In this document: one piece after another, positions 44,612 through 57,400 of the stretch
Layout of the letters: every line of letters begins with the position of its first letter
Numbering within the stretch: the stretch's first letter is position 1
Assembly: GCA_037952775.1 (NCBI GenBank)
Contig: JBANAY010000003.1
Location: 8,556,001 to 8,620,000, forward strand
From: Clonostachys chloroleuca
Taxonomy: Eukaryota; Ascomycota; Sordariomycetes; Hypocreales; Bionectriaceae
Reading direction: 5' to 3'
DNA length: 64,000 bases
Program-made: the position numbers and the translations under genes
Notes under the pieces: generated by a model
What the model was told of the DNA's origin: nothing
Databases searched by the model: none
The model's input: only the letters and a program-made list of their open reading frames with translations

Positions 44612-47600
44612 CTAGTCATCCACCTGTTGGCCGAACAGCCTCAGTCGATAGAAACAGGTGTGGTTGGGAGCGCCGTAGTTGCTGATAGCCCTGACAGCGA
44701 CTTGGTCGGTGGCAGCTCCCAAGTGGACCAACTCCTCACTGAGGCGGTAGAGTTGCGTCCCATCATGTAGCTCAGCTCCTTCATACACGAATCGGCCGAT
44801 CTTTACGAAGCTTGCCGGCAGGTTGGCCTGGTGGCTGTTCCAGTCTGTCGGGTCAGGGAAATGCGTAGCCGAGAAATCACGTACGCGCTCTCGGATGGTG
44901 GATTCCTCTATGTCGGCATAGATTTCAATTTCTCGAGGACGAGCGCCTGGTTCGGTTGTGGCTCCTGGTAGAATGTGATCGATGACGAAGTGCTGGGGAA
45001 TGACTCGACGTCCGAGCTGAATGGCCAGCGTCACACCGTGGGGATTGCCTCGGTGATTGACATCACGCGCAGCACACCAGCAGTCGCCTTCCTCAAACCA
45101 AGCGTCTAGGGCAGCAACGTGCGGATAAGCTAGAGGGCCTCTAACACCTCTGGAATAATCTCTTGTGACGCCACGACCCATGGGGTCATACGTCTTTGAT
45201 GACAGGCCTGTGTTGATAGTGGCCCCGGCACCCTGAGCGAAGTGATTGACCTTGTTTTTCAACTCTACTTCGAAATGGGCGTGGATCTTTCCGTTGGCCA
45301 GAGCCTCGAGGCTCGCTTCCGAGAGGGCGTTGCGAAGAAGGCCGTGAACAAGGGTGGTTATCTCTTCACGAGTCATGGTATCGGGGGCAGACTGAACATC
45401 ATTCGCAGCAGCCACAGTATCCTTGACGAGCTGCTCGAGTCGTGGTCTCAGGTCGTCCAGCTCGGATCGAATCTCAGATCGATGGTTTGCAAACTCGCTC
45501 TTCAAATGACGAAGAAATTCTTCCCTCGACACAACAACTCCTTCCTGGGTCGGCTGTCTGCTCCCGAGGTGCTTCTGGACCACCTGCTGGATGCGAGCAT
45601 CCAACTCTACGTCAGAGGGAGGAGTTGGGAGATTCTTTAGAAGCGGATCCACCACCCTCAATACTCTTTTGTCATTTTCTTTGATCCAGCCATCCCAATG
45701 GTTGGTCATTTTCTTGTCGATGGCATCTTCAACACCCTTTAGGCTGAGGTTGAGCTTAGATTGGAAGACAGGGTCCGTTGTCAATTTGGCCGCAATGGCC
45801 CGCCACCTTCGATCGGATTTGATATGCGGAACACCATCAGTGTCCTTACCAATTGTCAACACATTCTCGTCACCTCGAACAAGATCTCGTATCGCATGCC
45901 AAAACGCTTCAGAGACTACGGGCTTTCCGTCTCTCAACTCCATATGTACAACGGAGGGCACGATATTTTGCAGCTTCTTGATGGCGTCGCCATGAAGAAG
46001 CCCAGTCTTCTTCACAGAGTCAAATTCTTTCTGGTAATGCCTAAGGTAATCCTCAACTTCGTGGAGGCCCTCGCCCAGGTCCCAAAGGCCTGATTTGTCT
46101 TTCCACCAGGATGGCAACGGTATCGAACGGATGTACCCGCCAATGGAGTCAAGGCTCTCCCCCACATTCCATGCCGTAGACGACGTTATTAAGCCGCCTC
46201 CACGCCCCAATAATGCTTCCCAAGGGACAAATATAGCGGAGAAGACCGTCGCCAAGACGAAGAAAACAATCGACGCTCGGCTAGAATTCCTATGGACCGC
46301 TATGCGGGTGATAAACCGCTTGACGGTGGAAAGCATCACAGCTAATGCATCGAGGATAGAGTCGAGAAGCTTGAAAATGGGCCGAAGATATGGCTCAGGG
46401 TTCAGAATACGCGCCCAATCGATCCCTGCTTCGCCGGGTAATAGGAAGTCGCGCGAAGCTTCGGGCTCTTCTTCTTGCTCCTCCTCGTCGGTTTGGCTAT
46501 CCTCCGCTGGGGCGCGACGAGCCCTTGCGCTGAAAGGCGAAAATTGTTGCACTTTCATCCATCGATCTCTCCAAGGGCTCGGTGCAGCAGCACTTTGAGA
46601 CCTTGCCTCACTTGCTTCAATCTCCTGCTGGATTGCATCATCCTGCTCACTGTGATGGGATGCAAACTGTTGCTCTCGTGCGTGGCCGTTCGCAAACGTG
46701 ACTCGAGATTTTCGAAGACCAAGCAATGCTTTGCCCTTCGTGATAATGTCTTCGTGCTGAGTCTCCGCCTCCTGGGGCTGCGAGGTGACTTCTGCACCCA
46801 ATCTCGATTTCCGCGGACTTCTCCTCAATGACCCGGTGGCCGAAGCTTGAGGCTTCAGCTTTTCGCTGGTGCCGAGTGCTTTCGATATACGGTTACGGGT
46901 AAGCGGCTCCCTGGCGGGCTGTACCTCTGATTCTTCCGATGAGCTTAGTTGTGGTACGCCCTGTAGACGCCCAGGCAAGAGTGACTGCGACTGCCTGTTG
47001 ACTGATTTCGAGAAGTTGCCAATGGGAGGCAAATTCCCAGGCGACGAGACTATCGTCGCATCAACGAAATAGTCGCTTTCCGTCCCAAAGCTGCGCAAGT
47101 CGTCGGTCGGATCTGCTACTTGCGTCTTCTGTTCTAGAGCACTTGTGATGCCTTTGCGCTGCGGAGGAGCTGTGTCTTCTGAGTGTAAATAAGAGCGGGA
47201 ACCTTTAGATGCCGCACGGCGTTGTTTGTCTACAGTTATGTTAGTCCATGAGTCCGTAAGTACTTGCAGAGACGGTTCATACCTTGTTCCTTTGGTTCTG
47301 CTGCCGGCCGAACATGGTCGGCTGCCAGCTCGTCAGTCTGGTCCCCGTCATCCACAGCAGGTTTTGGTGGAGGGGGAGGAGGCATGCGAGCCCTGGCAGA
47401 ACGCTGGTCATCCTCATGCTGGCGGTTCAAAACACCCTTTACGGCGTTGCTAAGATCAACAGGCCCATCGTGGCGATAGCGAGGACTAGCCTGTGGCTCT
47501 GCGTCTGAACCATACGTGTACTGCCGCCTAGAACTAGGCGTTCCCCTCAATTTGGGTAGGTTGGGCTTCTCCAGGGCCGGAATTGCAGTGTCCTCGTCGT

Positions 47601-47652
47601 CAGTACTGAAATCTGCTCCAGTGAAGGCCTTTGCGGCCCGTCTTCGAGGCAT
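44612..47652 (-). CDS. SUN-domain (Sad1/UNC-84) nuclear envelope protein
   Basis: Two exons (47283-47652, 44612-47229) join in frame into 995 residues through a 53-nt intron (GTATGA...CTGTAG). The nucleoplasmic N-terminal half is disordered and basic (MPRRRAAKAFTGADF, RRSPRKSRLG). One membrane segment lies near residues 443-460 (IVFFVLATVFSAIFVPWEAL). A long coiled-coil-prone lumenal region follows. The C-terminal 170-180 residues form the SUN domain: CWCAARDVNHRGNPHGVTLA, VIPQHFVIDHILPGATTEPG, REIEIYADIEE and a final HTCFYRLRLFGQ. SUN proteins pair with KASH proteins across the nuclear envelope and in fungi anchor the spindle pole body and telomeres. The first ATG of exon 1 was chosen because the frame above it closes. 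Confidence 0.92.
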
Positions 47653-49211
47653 CTTGTCGGTGAGTAATTGAAGGTGAACTGAACAATTGCGTTTTGGAAC
47701 AGAACTGATGGGGGGCTGTAGGTCCTTTTCAACCTAGACAAAGGAAGCGAGGTTTGTGAGCTTGAACTAGCCGCCGACCGCACGGGCTCAAATGAAGCCA
47801 AAGCTAGGTATTGTTGTTTCGCGACACAATTATCGACTAAAATGGTATGAAAGCAAACTCCGCCCTTGCGCTCAAGGTCATAAGGCAGCTGAGGTCCGGA
47901 TCACAACAAAAGATGCTAACCAGTGCCCTGGTGGCGTAAGGCTAGCATGGCAGCCTGATGCTATAAACACAGTCGCTGTTGATCCATGCGAGGTGGGGTG
48001 GTATGCACTGGTTGCGAAAAAATGAGATGCTTTTCGAAACAAAGCGCAATAGGCGGTAATGAATTTTCGCCGTGGCTGGTTTGGCTGCTGGGGATATTTT
48101 TGGGTGGCTGGTGTTGATCGTCAATTGCGCTTTGGCCTAGTTCCTACGCGACGAAGCGGCCTGCAGGGGTGAAGCGCTTCGACCAACCGCTCTTGCACGT
48201 GATGCGTCACGTGGGCTGTGTTGTTTTGTTTCCTTTGTGCTGTGATGTGGTGGTCGTTCATGAAGCAGGGTCGGTGACCATGGATGATAATTATTAGGAG
48301 GCAGTCAGCCAAACAGAAAAAAATGTTCGAAATTATTCAGCAGAAGCTTTTCATTGGTTGTGATCCCAACGGTTTTTTAAATGGTCAAAAATTCCTCCGT
48401 TTTGCTGGGCGCCGTTTAGCAATTGGGTTTCACACCGCATTCTTCGTCGCGAGGATCTACATCATATGCAACCCTGCCATGCAACCCCTCCGGAATCACA
48501 AAAATCAAGCAATCAAGACCTGGCTTTTAGAGCAAGTCTGGAGACACCACCAGAGTAGCACCAGAAAATCTGCTGCATTTGATCAGACCCAATTACGCGG
48601 TTGTGCAGCAGCGTTGACCTGGAGAACATCAAGAGAAAGATACTTGGCAGTACCTACCCCAATCCCACCTTAATCCCTGGAGGCGGGAGGATGGTGCCAG
48701 AGCACGTTTATCGGCGCAACCAAACGGGAAGAGGGTATTAGATTGCCAAATTTCCGTCTAATTAGACGGGATTGTTTACTCGTCAAGATGGTCTGCCATC
48801 GCCCGTCAAACTAATATGCCTCACCTCCTGGCGTCGAGCTATCGAGCAATAGAAGCCACTTCATTAAATTGGCCCGGCGAACAGGGGCTGCACGGCACGC
48901 AGCGACCAGACCTGCTAGGCCGCCTCGTAGCTGGCCTGAGGTGATACGCACCATCTCCCACAGGTACCGCTTTGGTATGGGCGGTACCAAGGGTCAATGG
49001 TGGGTTGGTGGTGAGGGGCAACCCACCTGAATTTTGCCCCGCCATCCCTAAACGCTGAAGAATCTCGCGCTATCAACCACCTGGTCCCCATCCAACCTCG
49101 TACTCCCTTTACGATCTTCTTTTTAGCTTTCCTTCCCGTACGGTTTGAACCTTCATCTTCCAAGCTTCTTCCACACAGAAATCCCGAGCGAAAGCCGTAT
49201 CACAACACACA
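47653..49211. promoter_or_regulatory. Divergent intergenic region, SUN gene and UDP-glucose epimerase
   Basis: About 1.56 kb between two divergent starts. It carries a strong inverted pair of CACGTG boxes at 48196-48213, and the last 150 bp before the epimerase ATG are pyrimidine-rich, as in highly expressed fungal promoters. Open frames here show no motif. Confidence 0.45.
48196..48213. promoter_or_regulatory. Inverted pair of CACGTG (CDEI/E-box-like) sites
   Basis: The sequence CACGTGATGCGTCACGTG consists of CACGTGA and TCACGTG separated by TGCG, a perfect inverted repeat apart from the spacer. TCACGTGA-like sites are bound by Cbf1-type bHLH factors in yeasts. Occupancy here is an inference. 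Confidence 0.45.
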
Positions 49212-50592
<1,381 letters not shown>

Positions 50593-50824
50593 AGTCTCCC
50601 TGGAAGCGGGAAAAATGAAAAATGATGATGATTTGGAAAAATATAAAATACACACTAGATATGGTTAAACATTGAAGAGCGTTTGAATCTTATGCGACTT
50701 TTCAACTTTCTTGAGCAGAAAGAATAATAATAGAACAGATGGATTTCGCCATCGGTGTTGCAACAGAATCTAACGTGCTGAATGTGTTGTCATTTTTTCA
50801 TTTTACTATCTTCTCTTTACCTAA

Positions 50825-52108
50825 TTAGTTAGTTTTAATGAGGAGCTTACCGCTCGTCTTCCTGCCCTCGAGATCGGTGTGCGCCCTCGCTACCTCGGCG
50901 AGAGGGTAGACTCCGTGGATGTTGACCTCCAACTTGCCCGAGGTAATGAGATCAAAGAGCTCAAAGCTATACTTCTCGAGATCCTCCCTGCTAGCAACGT
51001 AGTGGTTGACCACGGGCCTCATCAGGCGAATGTTCTTGGATCCCAGTCTGAGAATGTTCAATGGGGGCACGGCACCAGACTAGAATATGTTAGAACAAGC
51101 AATTGACGTGAAATACAATGCTCATGTAAAGACGGGGGTTGTCAGTTGAAGACTTACAGCATTTCCGAAGGAAATCAGACTACCCTTGACGGCAATCATT
51201 TCTAGGTCAGCCTCAAACGTATCCTTGCCCACACCATCAAAGATGACGTCGATGCCGTGACCGCCCGTGATCTCCTTGACTTTGGCAACAAGGTCGTCGT
51301 GCGAGCTAATCGTCCACTCGGCCCCGTGCTTGCGAGCCAGCGCCTGCTTCTCCTCCGTGCTGGCCGTGCCGATGACCTTTGCGCCCACGGCGCGCAGCAT
51401 CTGCACGAGGAGCAGGCCGACCCCTCCCGCGGCGGCGTGGACGAGGACCCACTGCCCGGCCTTGACCTGGCCGGCCTCGCGGACGAAAGTCCAGGCCGTG
51501 AGGCCCTGGAGGTAGGCGGCGGCGGCCTTGTCGCTGGGCAGGGCGTCGGGGAGGGCGATGACCTTGGCGGCGTCGACGACCGTGTACTGGGCGTAGGCGC
51601 CGTTGGCCATGTACACGACGCGGGTGCCGGGGCTGAAGCCCTTCACAGAATCATGGGCGGCGACGACCTCGCCGGCGGCCTCGCGGCCGAGGGTGAAGGG
51701 GAAGACGGAGGAGTAGAGGCCCGTGCGGAAGTAGGTGTCGATGAAGTTGACGCCGCTGTACTCGTTGCGGACGAGGACCTGGCCGTCAGCGAGCTTGGGG
51801 ATAGGGACGTCGTTGAGGTCGAGGACCTCAACGCCGCCGTTGCTGGAGATCTGGACGGTCTTGGAGGTGCTTGGGATGGGAGCCATGGTAGACGTGTGGC
51901 GGCGCGGGGCAGTTCTCAATGTGAAGGGGGAGGTTAGTAGGGCAGCTTGGGATCTTGGGCAGGAGGGGGATGAGATGGGAGCTGTGGTCGAGAGCAGCCG
52001 CTTTAAACTCAATGGCCCGGCGGATCTGGCGATGGTTGAGGGGCGGCAGATGCTGATTAATTGGGATGCGGCCCGCTTGGTAGTGCAGGCGGCCAGACGT
52101 TGAGCCAT
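50825..52108 (-). CDS. NADPH quinone oxidoreductase (zeta-crystallin type, MDR family)
   Basis: Two exons (51158-52108, 50825-51079) join at FGNA/SGAVPPLNIL into 401 residues. The core shows MDR features: VLVRNEYSGVNFIDTYFRTG, FPFTLGREAAGEVVA, YLQGLTAWTF, the NADPH-binding AAAGGVGLLLVQMLRAVGAK, and DVIFDGVGKDTFEADLEMI. No zinc-ligand Cys set is present, as in quinone reductases. Residues 1-74 are Arg/Ser/Ala-rich with no acidic residues (MAQRLAACTTKRAASQLISI), a typical mitochondrial presequence. A second in-frame ATG at 51886 (MAPIPSTSK) would give the usual cytosolic length, so two isoforms are possible. It would reduce quinones with NADPH. The stop is 232 bp from the end of the convergent epimerase. 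Confidence 0.92.
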
Positions 52109-54499
52109 TACTAGAGCGCGGGTAGATGATTTGATGTTACGTACCGAGCTTGGGCTTTCTGGCTCCGATGGGGAGGGGTTATTGGATGGCAGTAATTAAG
52201 TATCGCAATGGTACCATTTCGCCAGTAACCACTGGACCGTAGTTATTTTGATAGGTAAGCAGCGGATGAATCCATCGAGGATGTCTTAGAAAAGGCGTAG
52301 CTATGATAGAAGAGGAATTGCCAAGTCCATCCCGCCCCTGCCCGTATATCCGGTACCGGAGGAGCCCACGATGAAACTGGCAATGGCCTTCCGAATTGTT
52401 TTTCGATAATACATTCCATGATCAGTAAATTGTTTCTAGGCAGTGTTTGGTCGGATCGGGATTATGACAGGAGCCTGTCAAGGCAGAAGACCATCAGTTG
52501 GTATGACAACGTACAGCTCATCCAGCTAGAGCGATACACAATCCTTCACCCCCATTGCCCATAGATAGACGAGTAGATTGACGTACACGCAGGCCTTCCC
52601 TCATACCCGTGTCTACCCTTTCACGTTAGAGGGGAGCTCTGACTGGGTAAACCAGAAGGGTCCCCATCGTTCACTAGACCACAAGTGTTCAGCAAGTGGC
52701 AAAACTTCAAGAACACAGATCCCCAACATTCCAGACTAGCATGGAAATTTGAGCCTAAATGGCTCCCGAGTATGGATTTAAGGATAATATGCTCGGCTCG
52801 GCCTTTTGCATGAATAGCATAGCCCGCATCGAGGGAGCATTGGCCTCTGGTTCTTGCCCAAGGCTCTAGGGTATCCTGGATGTGGGCCGCATCCGATTCC
52901 GCAAGCAAGGACATGGGCATCCCATTCTCGTGGGTAGAAAGGAAAAGCGGAAATGCCTATATATTAAAATGTGATAAAAAATGGCCGAAAGACCTCTAAT
53001 AGGTTGCCGCCGTTTGTACGAACTGTTGGGAAATCAATAAGGTGTTGGCCGTATTCGGCGGCGACTCGTATCACATCGCGAGCTCGGGTCGTTGTCAGAC
53101 ACCCAAAGGTAAACTCTGGCTACCTTACGGTGGTTGGTGCTTACGAGATCAGAAACTTAAAACACAGACAGATGCCGACTGCCGGATACCGGCTACGTTT
53201 AGCTTGCGCCCGGTTGTCGTTGGCAGTACGGAGTACTCCATAGACACACACAACATTGGTTTGAAAAGCCACTCGGGATGTGGCTGGAACTCTGCCAACT
53301 AGCGAGTCTCAAAATAGCATCACGGCTGAGTGGGGTGGTTGGGTCGATGCAACGCAGCCTCATTAATAGCACTTTGCTTGCTTATCCATTGTGCTGGGTT
53401 CTGGCAGGATTGCCAGAAGATCAAGAGGTACCGTACCCTTTCCACACGACAGTACTTGACTCGTAGTTTTCGCCAAGAAACTTGTATTGTTCCTAGAGCC
53501 TCTTTTTCTGGGCCAGCCGCGCAACCTGGGATGTGCCGCGCAATCCATCCAGGGATGGCGGGAAAAAAGAGGGCTGTGCAGCGGCACCCACACGACATGA
53601 CAGTCGTTCAGCAAAGAGGGCTCCAAATGAAATGGCACCGTCAAGCCTCTACGGCGCCTTTTATTGATCGGGTTGCCAAAGGATGCATCTGAGTTTGCTT
53701 GGCATTTGCACACCGCGTAGTAGATTCTGTGAAGTGGAAGCGGGAACTCGAGGCGCAGTTGCGATGCTTGTCGGTAGGACTTGTCGCACAGTGCGCCGAC
53801 TTCACGCTCAATCTCACACAGCACAACAACGCCGTGCTCGTTCAGGCTGAGACACATTAGTGAGCGTAGGACACATCTTCTATCCTTAGGACCTCTAAGG
53901 AAGGAAAAATTGAAACCTCAACTCCTGTAGGGCTCCGCGGACAGTGGTCTGACGTAGTGTAGTGGCTTCAGTGGGCGGGGCCAATCCCACTTGCCGACAC
54001 AGCGGTGCCTGGACCCTGGGCCTAGCGGCTTAGCGGTGCTGTGGCAGTAAAACACAGGCTGCTAGCACCGTACGAATACTGCCCGTTTGGGCGCAGAATC
54101 AGGCCGATCTCTGTCCCCTTACTTGACATTGTTACTCCCAATTTCGGCCATTGTCCGCCTTCCCGACCGCCTCGACAATGATAGAAAATCCAATCTGGTG
54201 TGAGTGTGAATAGGAGCTGTTCTCTTCCATCCCCTCGCCTAATGAGTGGCTTTTAAAACCTCGACTTTCAGGACAGCTTGGCCATCCACCACCATCACCA
54301 GCTACTGCATTGGCCCCTGCTCATCACAAGTGCTTAGCAAACACGTCTGCAGCCGCCACTCAGATGTAGAAGTCGCTTCATCCCAGCAAGGCTCCTTCCT
54401 GACCCGCGCGGCAGCCCAGCCCAGTTGGCGAGGAAGCAAAGGCGAGGAGAGTACAGACGCAGTCGATTGAGAAGCTCTCGCGACATCCGCAGTGCAGCC
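52109..54499. other. Long intergenic region between divergent genes
   Basis: About 2.4 kb with no supported coding frame. Noted are a palindrome-like GTACGGAGTACTCC at about 53227, which is a common fungal genomic motif, and a possible stem CGGTGCT/AGCACCG around 54032-54070. The right end must hold the promoter of the giant ankyrin gene. Confidence 0.4.
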
Positions 54500-57400
54500 A
54501 TGGCTCGCATCACACTGAATGACAGCCAGCGGCGGATCATCCAACTATCTCAGGAATGGGGCGTCGTTCTCCCGCCAGCACCCGCCCGGCTCGAGCGGCC
54601 AACCCATCCGCCATCATTCCGTACTCCAGCCGATGACCACACAGCCGAGAGCCTCCTGTACAAGCGTGCCCAGGAGATCTCCCAGGTCCGGCCCAAGAGC
54701 GGCCTTTCCCGGGCCTTCTCGACAAACAACCTGAAGAAGGGCAAGAACTGGGAGCCATCGCACATCCTGGAGGTTTTGGCATCATGGATATCCCAATCCG
54801 GATCCCCCGGCGTGGTAGAGGCCCTCATTCTGAAGCTCTCTGCCGCTGGCTTCGACCTGGGAGCAATGCAACAGCAAAAATCAAGCATTCTGAGCAGGCG
54901 TCGGAGTGTTGATAGCTCCATGGATCGTGCTAGGCTCCTGAAGCTTGCCGTTCAGAACAACCAATTGGAGACCGTCAAGGTTCTCCTCCCTCATGCAGAT
55001 ACTCTCTCCCTGGACATCTGCCTTCCTCCAGCCATCCGAGCCGGCAACATCCAAATGGTCGAGGCCTTGATCCGATATGGTGCCAGCCCCTCGCAGACAC
55101 CAGAGGGCCAGGATGCCTTCCGCCAGGCGTGCTCCGCCCCCTACCTTTCCGACATGGTTGGTTTCATGCTTCAAGCTATAACCCCCCCAAGCCAGATTTT
55201 GGCCTCACAATCTATGGTTGACGCTACTCGAGTTGGATGCCGAGACACTGTTTTGAGCCTGAGTCGCTCATTTGCCGATTGCGACCACAACCAGGCTGAG
55301 GCCTTGCAGGTCGCCATCGGTCTGGGACGTCGAGACTTGGCAATTGCCATCATCATGGGAAACAAGCCACCTCAGTCCGAAGGCGTAAGTGCCGCTTTCA
55401 GGACACTCGTCGAAAACCACACACTCCACCCCCCTACAAAACTAGAATTGATGGAGCTTTTGCTATGTGCTGGGGCCAAGGGAGACATGGTGTCACATGC
55501 ATTGCAGCTGGCCTGCGATTCTCAATTTTACGACATGGCCAATCTACTAGCCTCCTACGGTGTATCAATTGAGTATAATGAAGCATATGTCCTCAAATCC
55601 GCCATCAGCCAAGGCCAGATTGACCTCGTTCGAGCGCTCCTCAATGGTCCCTCCAAGTTGAGTACCACTCTCGCGTCTAACTGTGTCAGCGTTATTCCCC
55701 CGCACCTATCAAACCAGGACAGATATTTAGTCCTTGATCTACTACTAAGGAAAGGTGCCAAAGGCACACCGCTTGATGAAGCCTTGGTAATGGCCGCTGA
55801 GGCCGGCGATGGATACTGTGTTGACCTACTATTGCGCCCATTCTTTCCCAGCCCACACAACAACTTAAACTCCCCTCGGACCAACGGCTCATCCAAGCCG
55901 CAAATACCGCACGAAGTGGCTTCTGTCGACTACCAAGGCGGAAAAGCGCTTCAGAATGCCATTTTACGGATTGACAAGGCCATGGTGTATCGGATGTTAT
56001 CTGCTCACCCCTCCCCCGAAACTCTCTCGGCTGCCTTTCCTCTGGCAAGAAACATCCCAGTCCCAGATCGATATGAAGTGGTTGAGTTGTTTTTGAAGGG
56101 CGCTTTGGCGGGTCCAAGTCTTCATGCTGCGTTAGAAGGTGCCCTTGGAGAGGATATGGCGACCCGAGACGATGAGCTCATCAGACTACTACTCGCCTAC
56201 GGGGCTGACATCAATCACAACCAGGGAGCTGCTCTTCAGTCGGTTATCATTCAAAGTGACTTGCAGCTTCTAGGAAACCTTCTATCAAAGGCTGTTCCAC
56301 AGACCGCTGCATCACAGATCCCCACCATCATGACCGTAGCCGATCACCGTTCGCGCCACGGGATGATGGATCTCGCCCTGCGCGCAGGTGGTGCCATTGG
56401 CGTTGAGCATGTTGCATACGCCCTGTACGAAACGCTACGAGAAAGTCCAGTCGATATGTCCCTGCTCCACCTCGTTTTGCAGCAGGGAAATGCCAATTTG
56501 AATGATCCCAATTACCCGGCTGTGAAACAAGCAATTCTTAATCCAGACCCCAAAGTCCTCGATTTGGTTCTTAGTCTGGGCAAGCCTTCAGCAGAGACCG
56601 TGACAGAGGGCCTCAATGAGATAGCACTGCTGCCATCCACCGAAGGGAAGGCTTGGAAGTTGAGGTCGATGATGGCAAAATCTCGAAGAGGCGAGGATCT
56701 TGGAATGCTCCTTGCAGGTGAAGCCCAGTCCCTGGTTCAAAATAGCATGCATCAACCCTCATTCTCTGCACTGAAAGAGCTGCTTGATCTAGGAGCGGAT
56801 CCGAACGCATATGACGCTACTGCAATATGCCGTGCTGTTGCTGGCTCGAACGAAATGATTTTTGACATGCTCGCAGAGTCATCACGTCCGCCAACAGAGG
56901 CGTCACTTGCCCTTGCAATGCCGCACGCATTACACCTTCCCGACCCGATGAATAGACTGACCTTTACAAAGAAACTTGTTTCATTGGGCGCACCGCCCTC
57001 TGAGGTGAACCGTGCTTTGGTGCATGCAATTGAAGCGTATGCGGAGGATGTTTCTTTGATTAACGTACTGGCCGAATCAGCAAATACCTCCGACGGAGAG
57101 GCGCTTAAGAGAGCTGTCCAGAAGGAGTCACAGGAGCTGCTTGATCTGCTGCTATCTAAGACCAACCATCCAGATGGGCCCAGAAATACGGCATTTGAGA
57201 AGGCCATGGAAGTGAGAGACGGCGCCATCCGCAGAAATCTCTGCAGTCGCCTTCTAAAGTCGGGCATTGCAACCGACGTTGCTTCTAATGCCTTGCTTGT
57301 TGCTGCCCGCGATGGCGATCTAGATCTGGGAAATATACTCATGGCGCACGGTGCTACCGTTTCCAGTAAGAATGGTCAGGCTATCATCGAGGCGTGCCGT

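Noticed and set aside
51257..51937. 226-codon plus-strand frame rich in Gly, Asp and Val
   Set aside because: It is antisense to the quinone oxidoreductase and reflects its GC-rich third codon positions.
53220..53245. Palindrome GGAGTACTCC
   Set aside because: This is a common dispersed motif in ascomycete genomes and no adjacent structure suggests a specific role.
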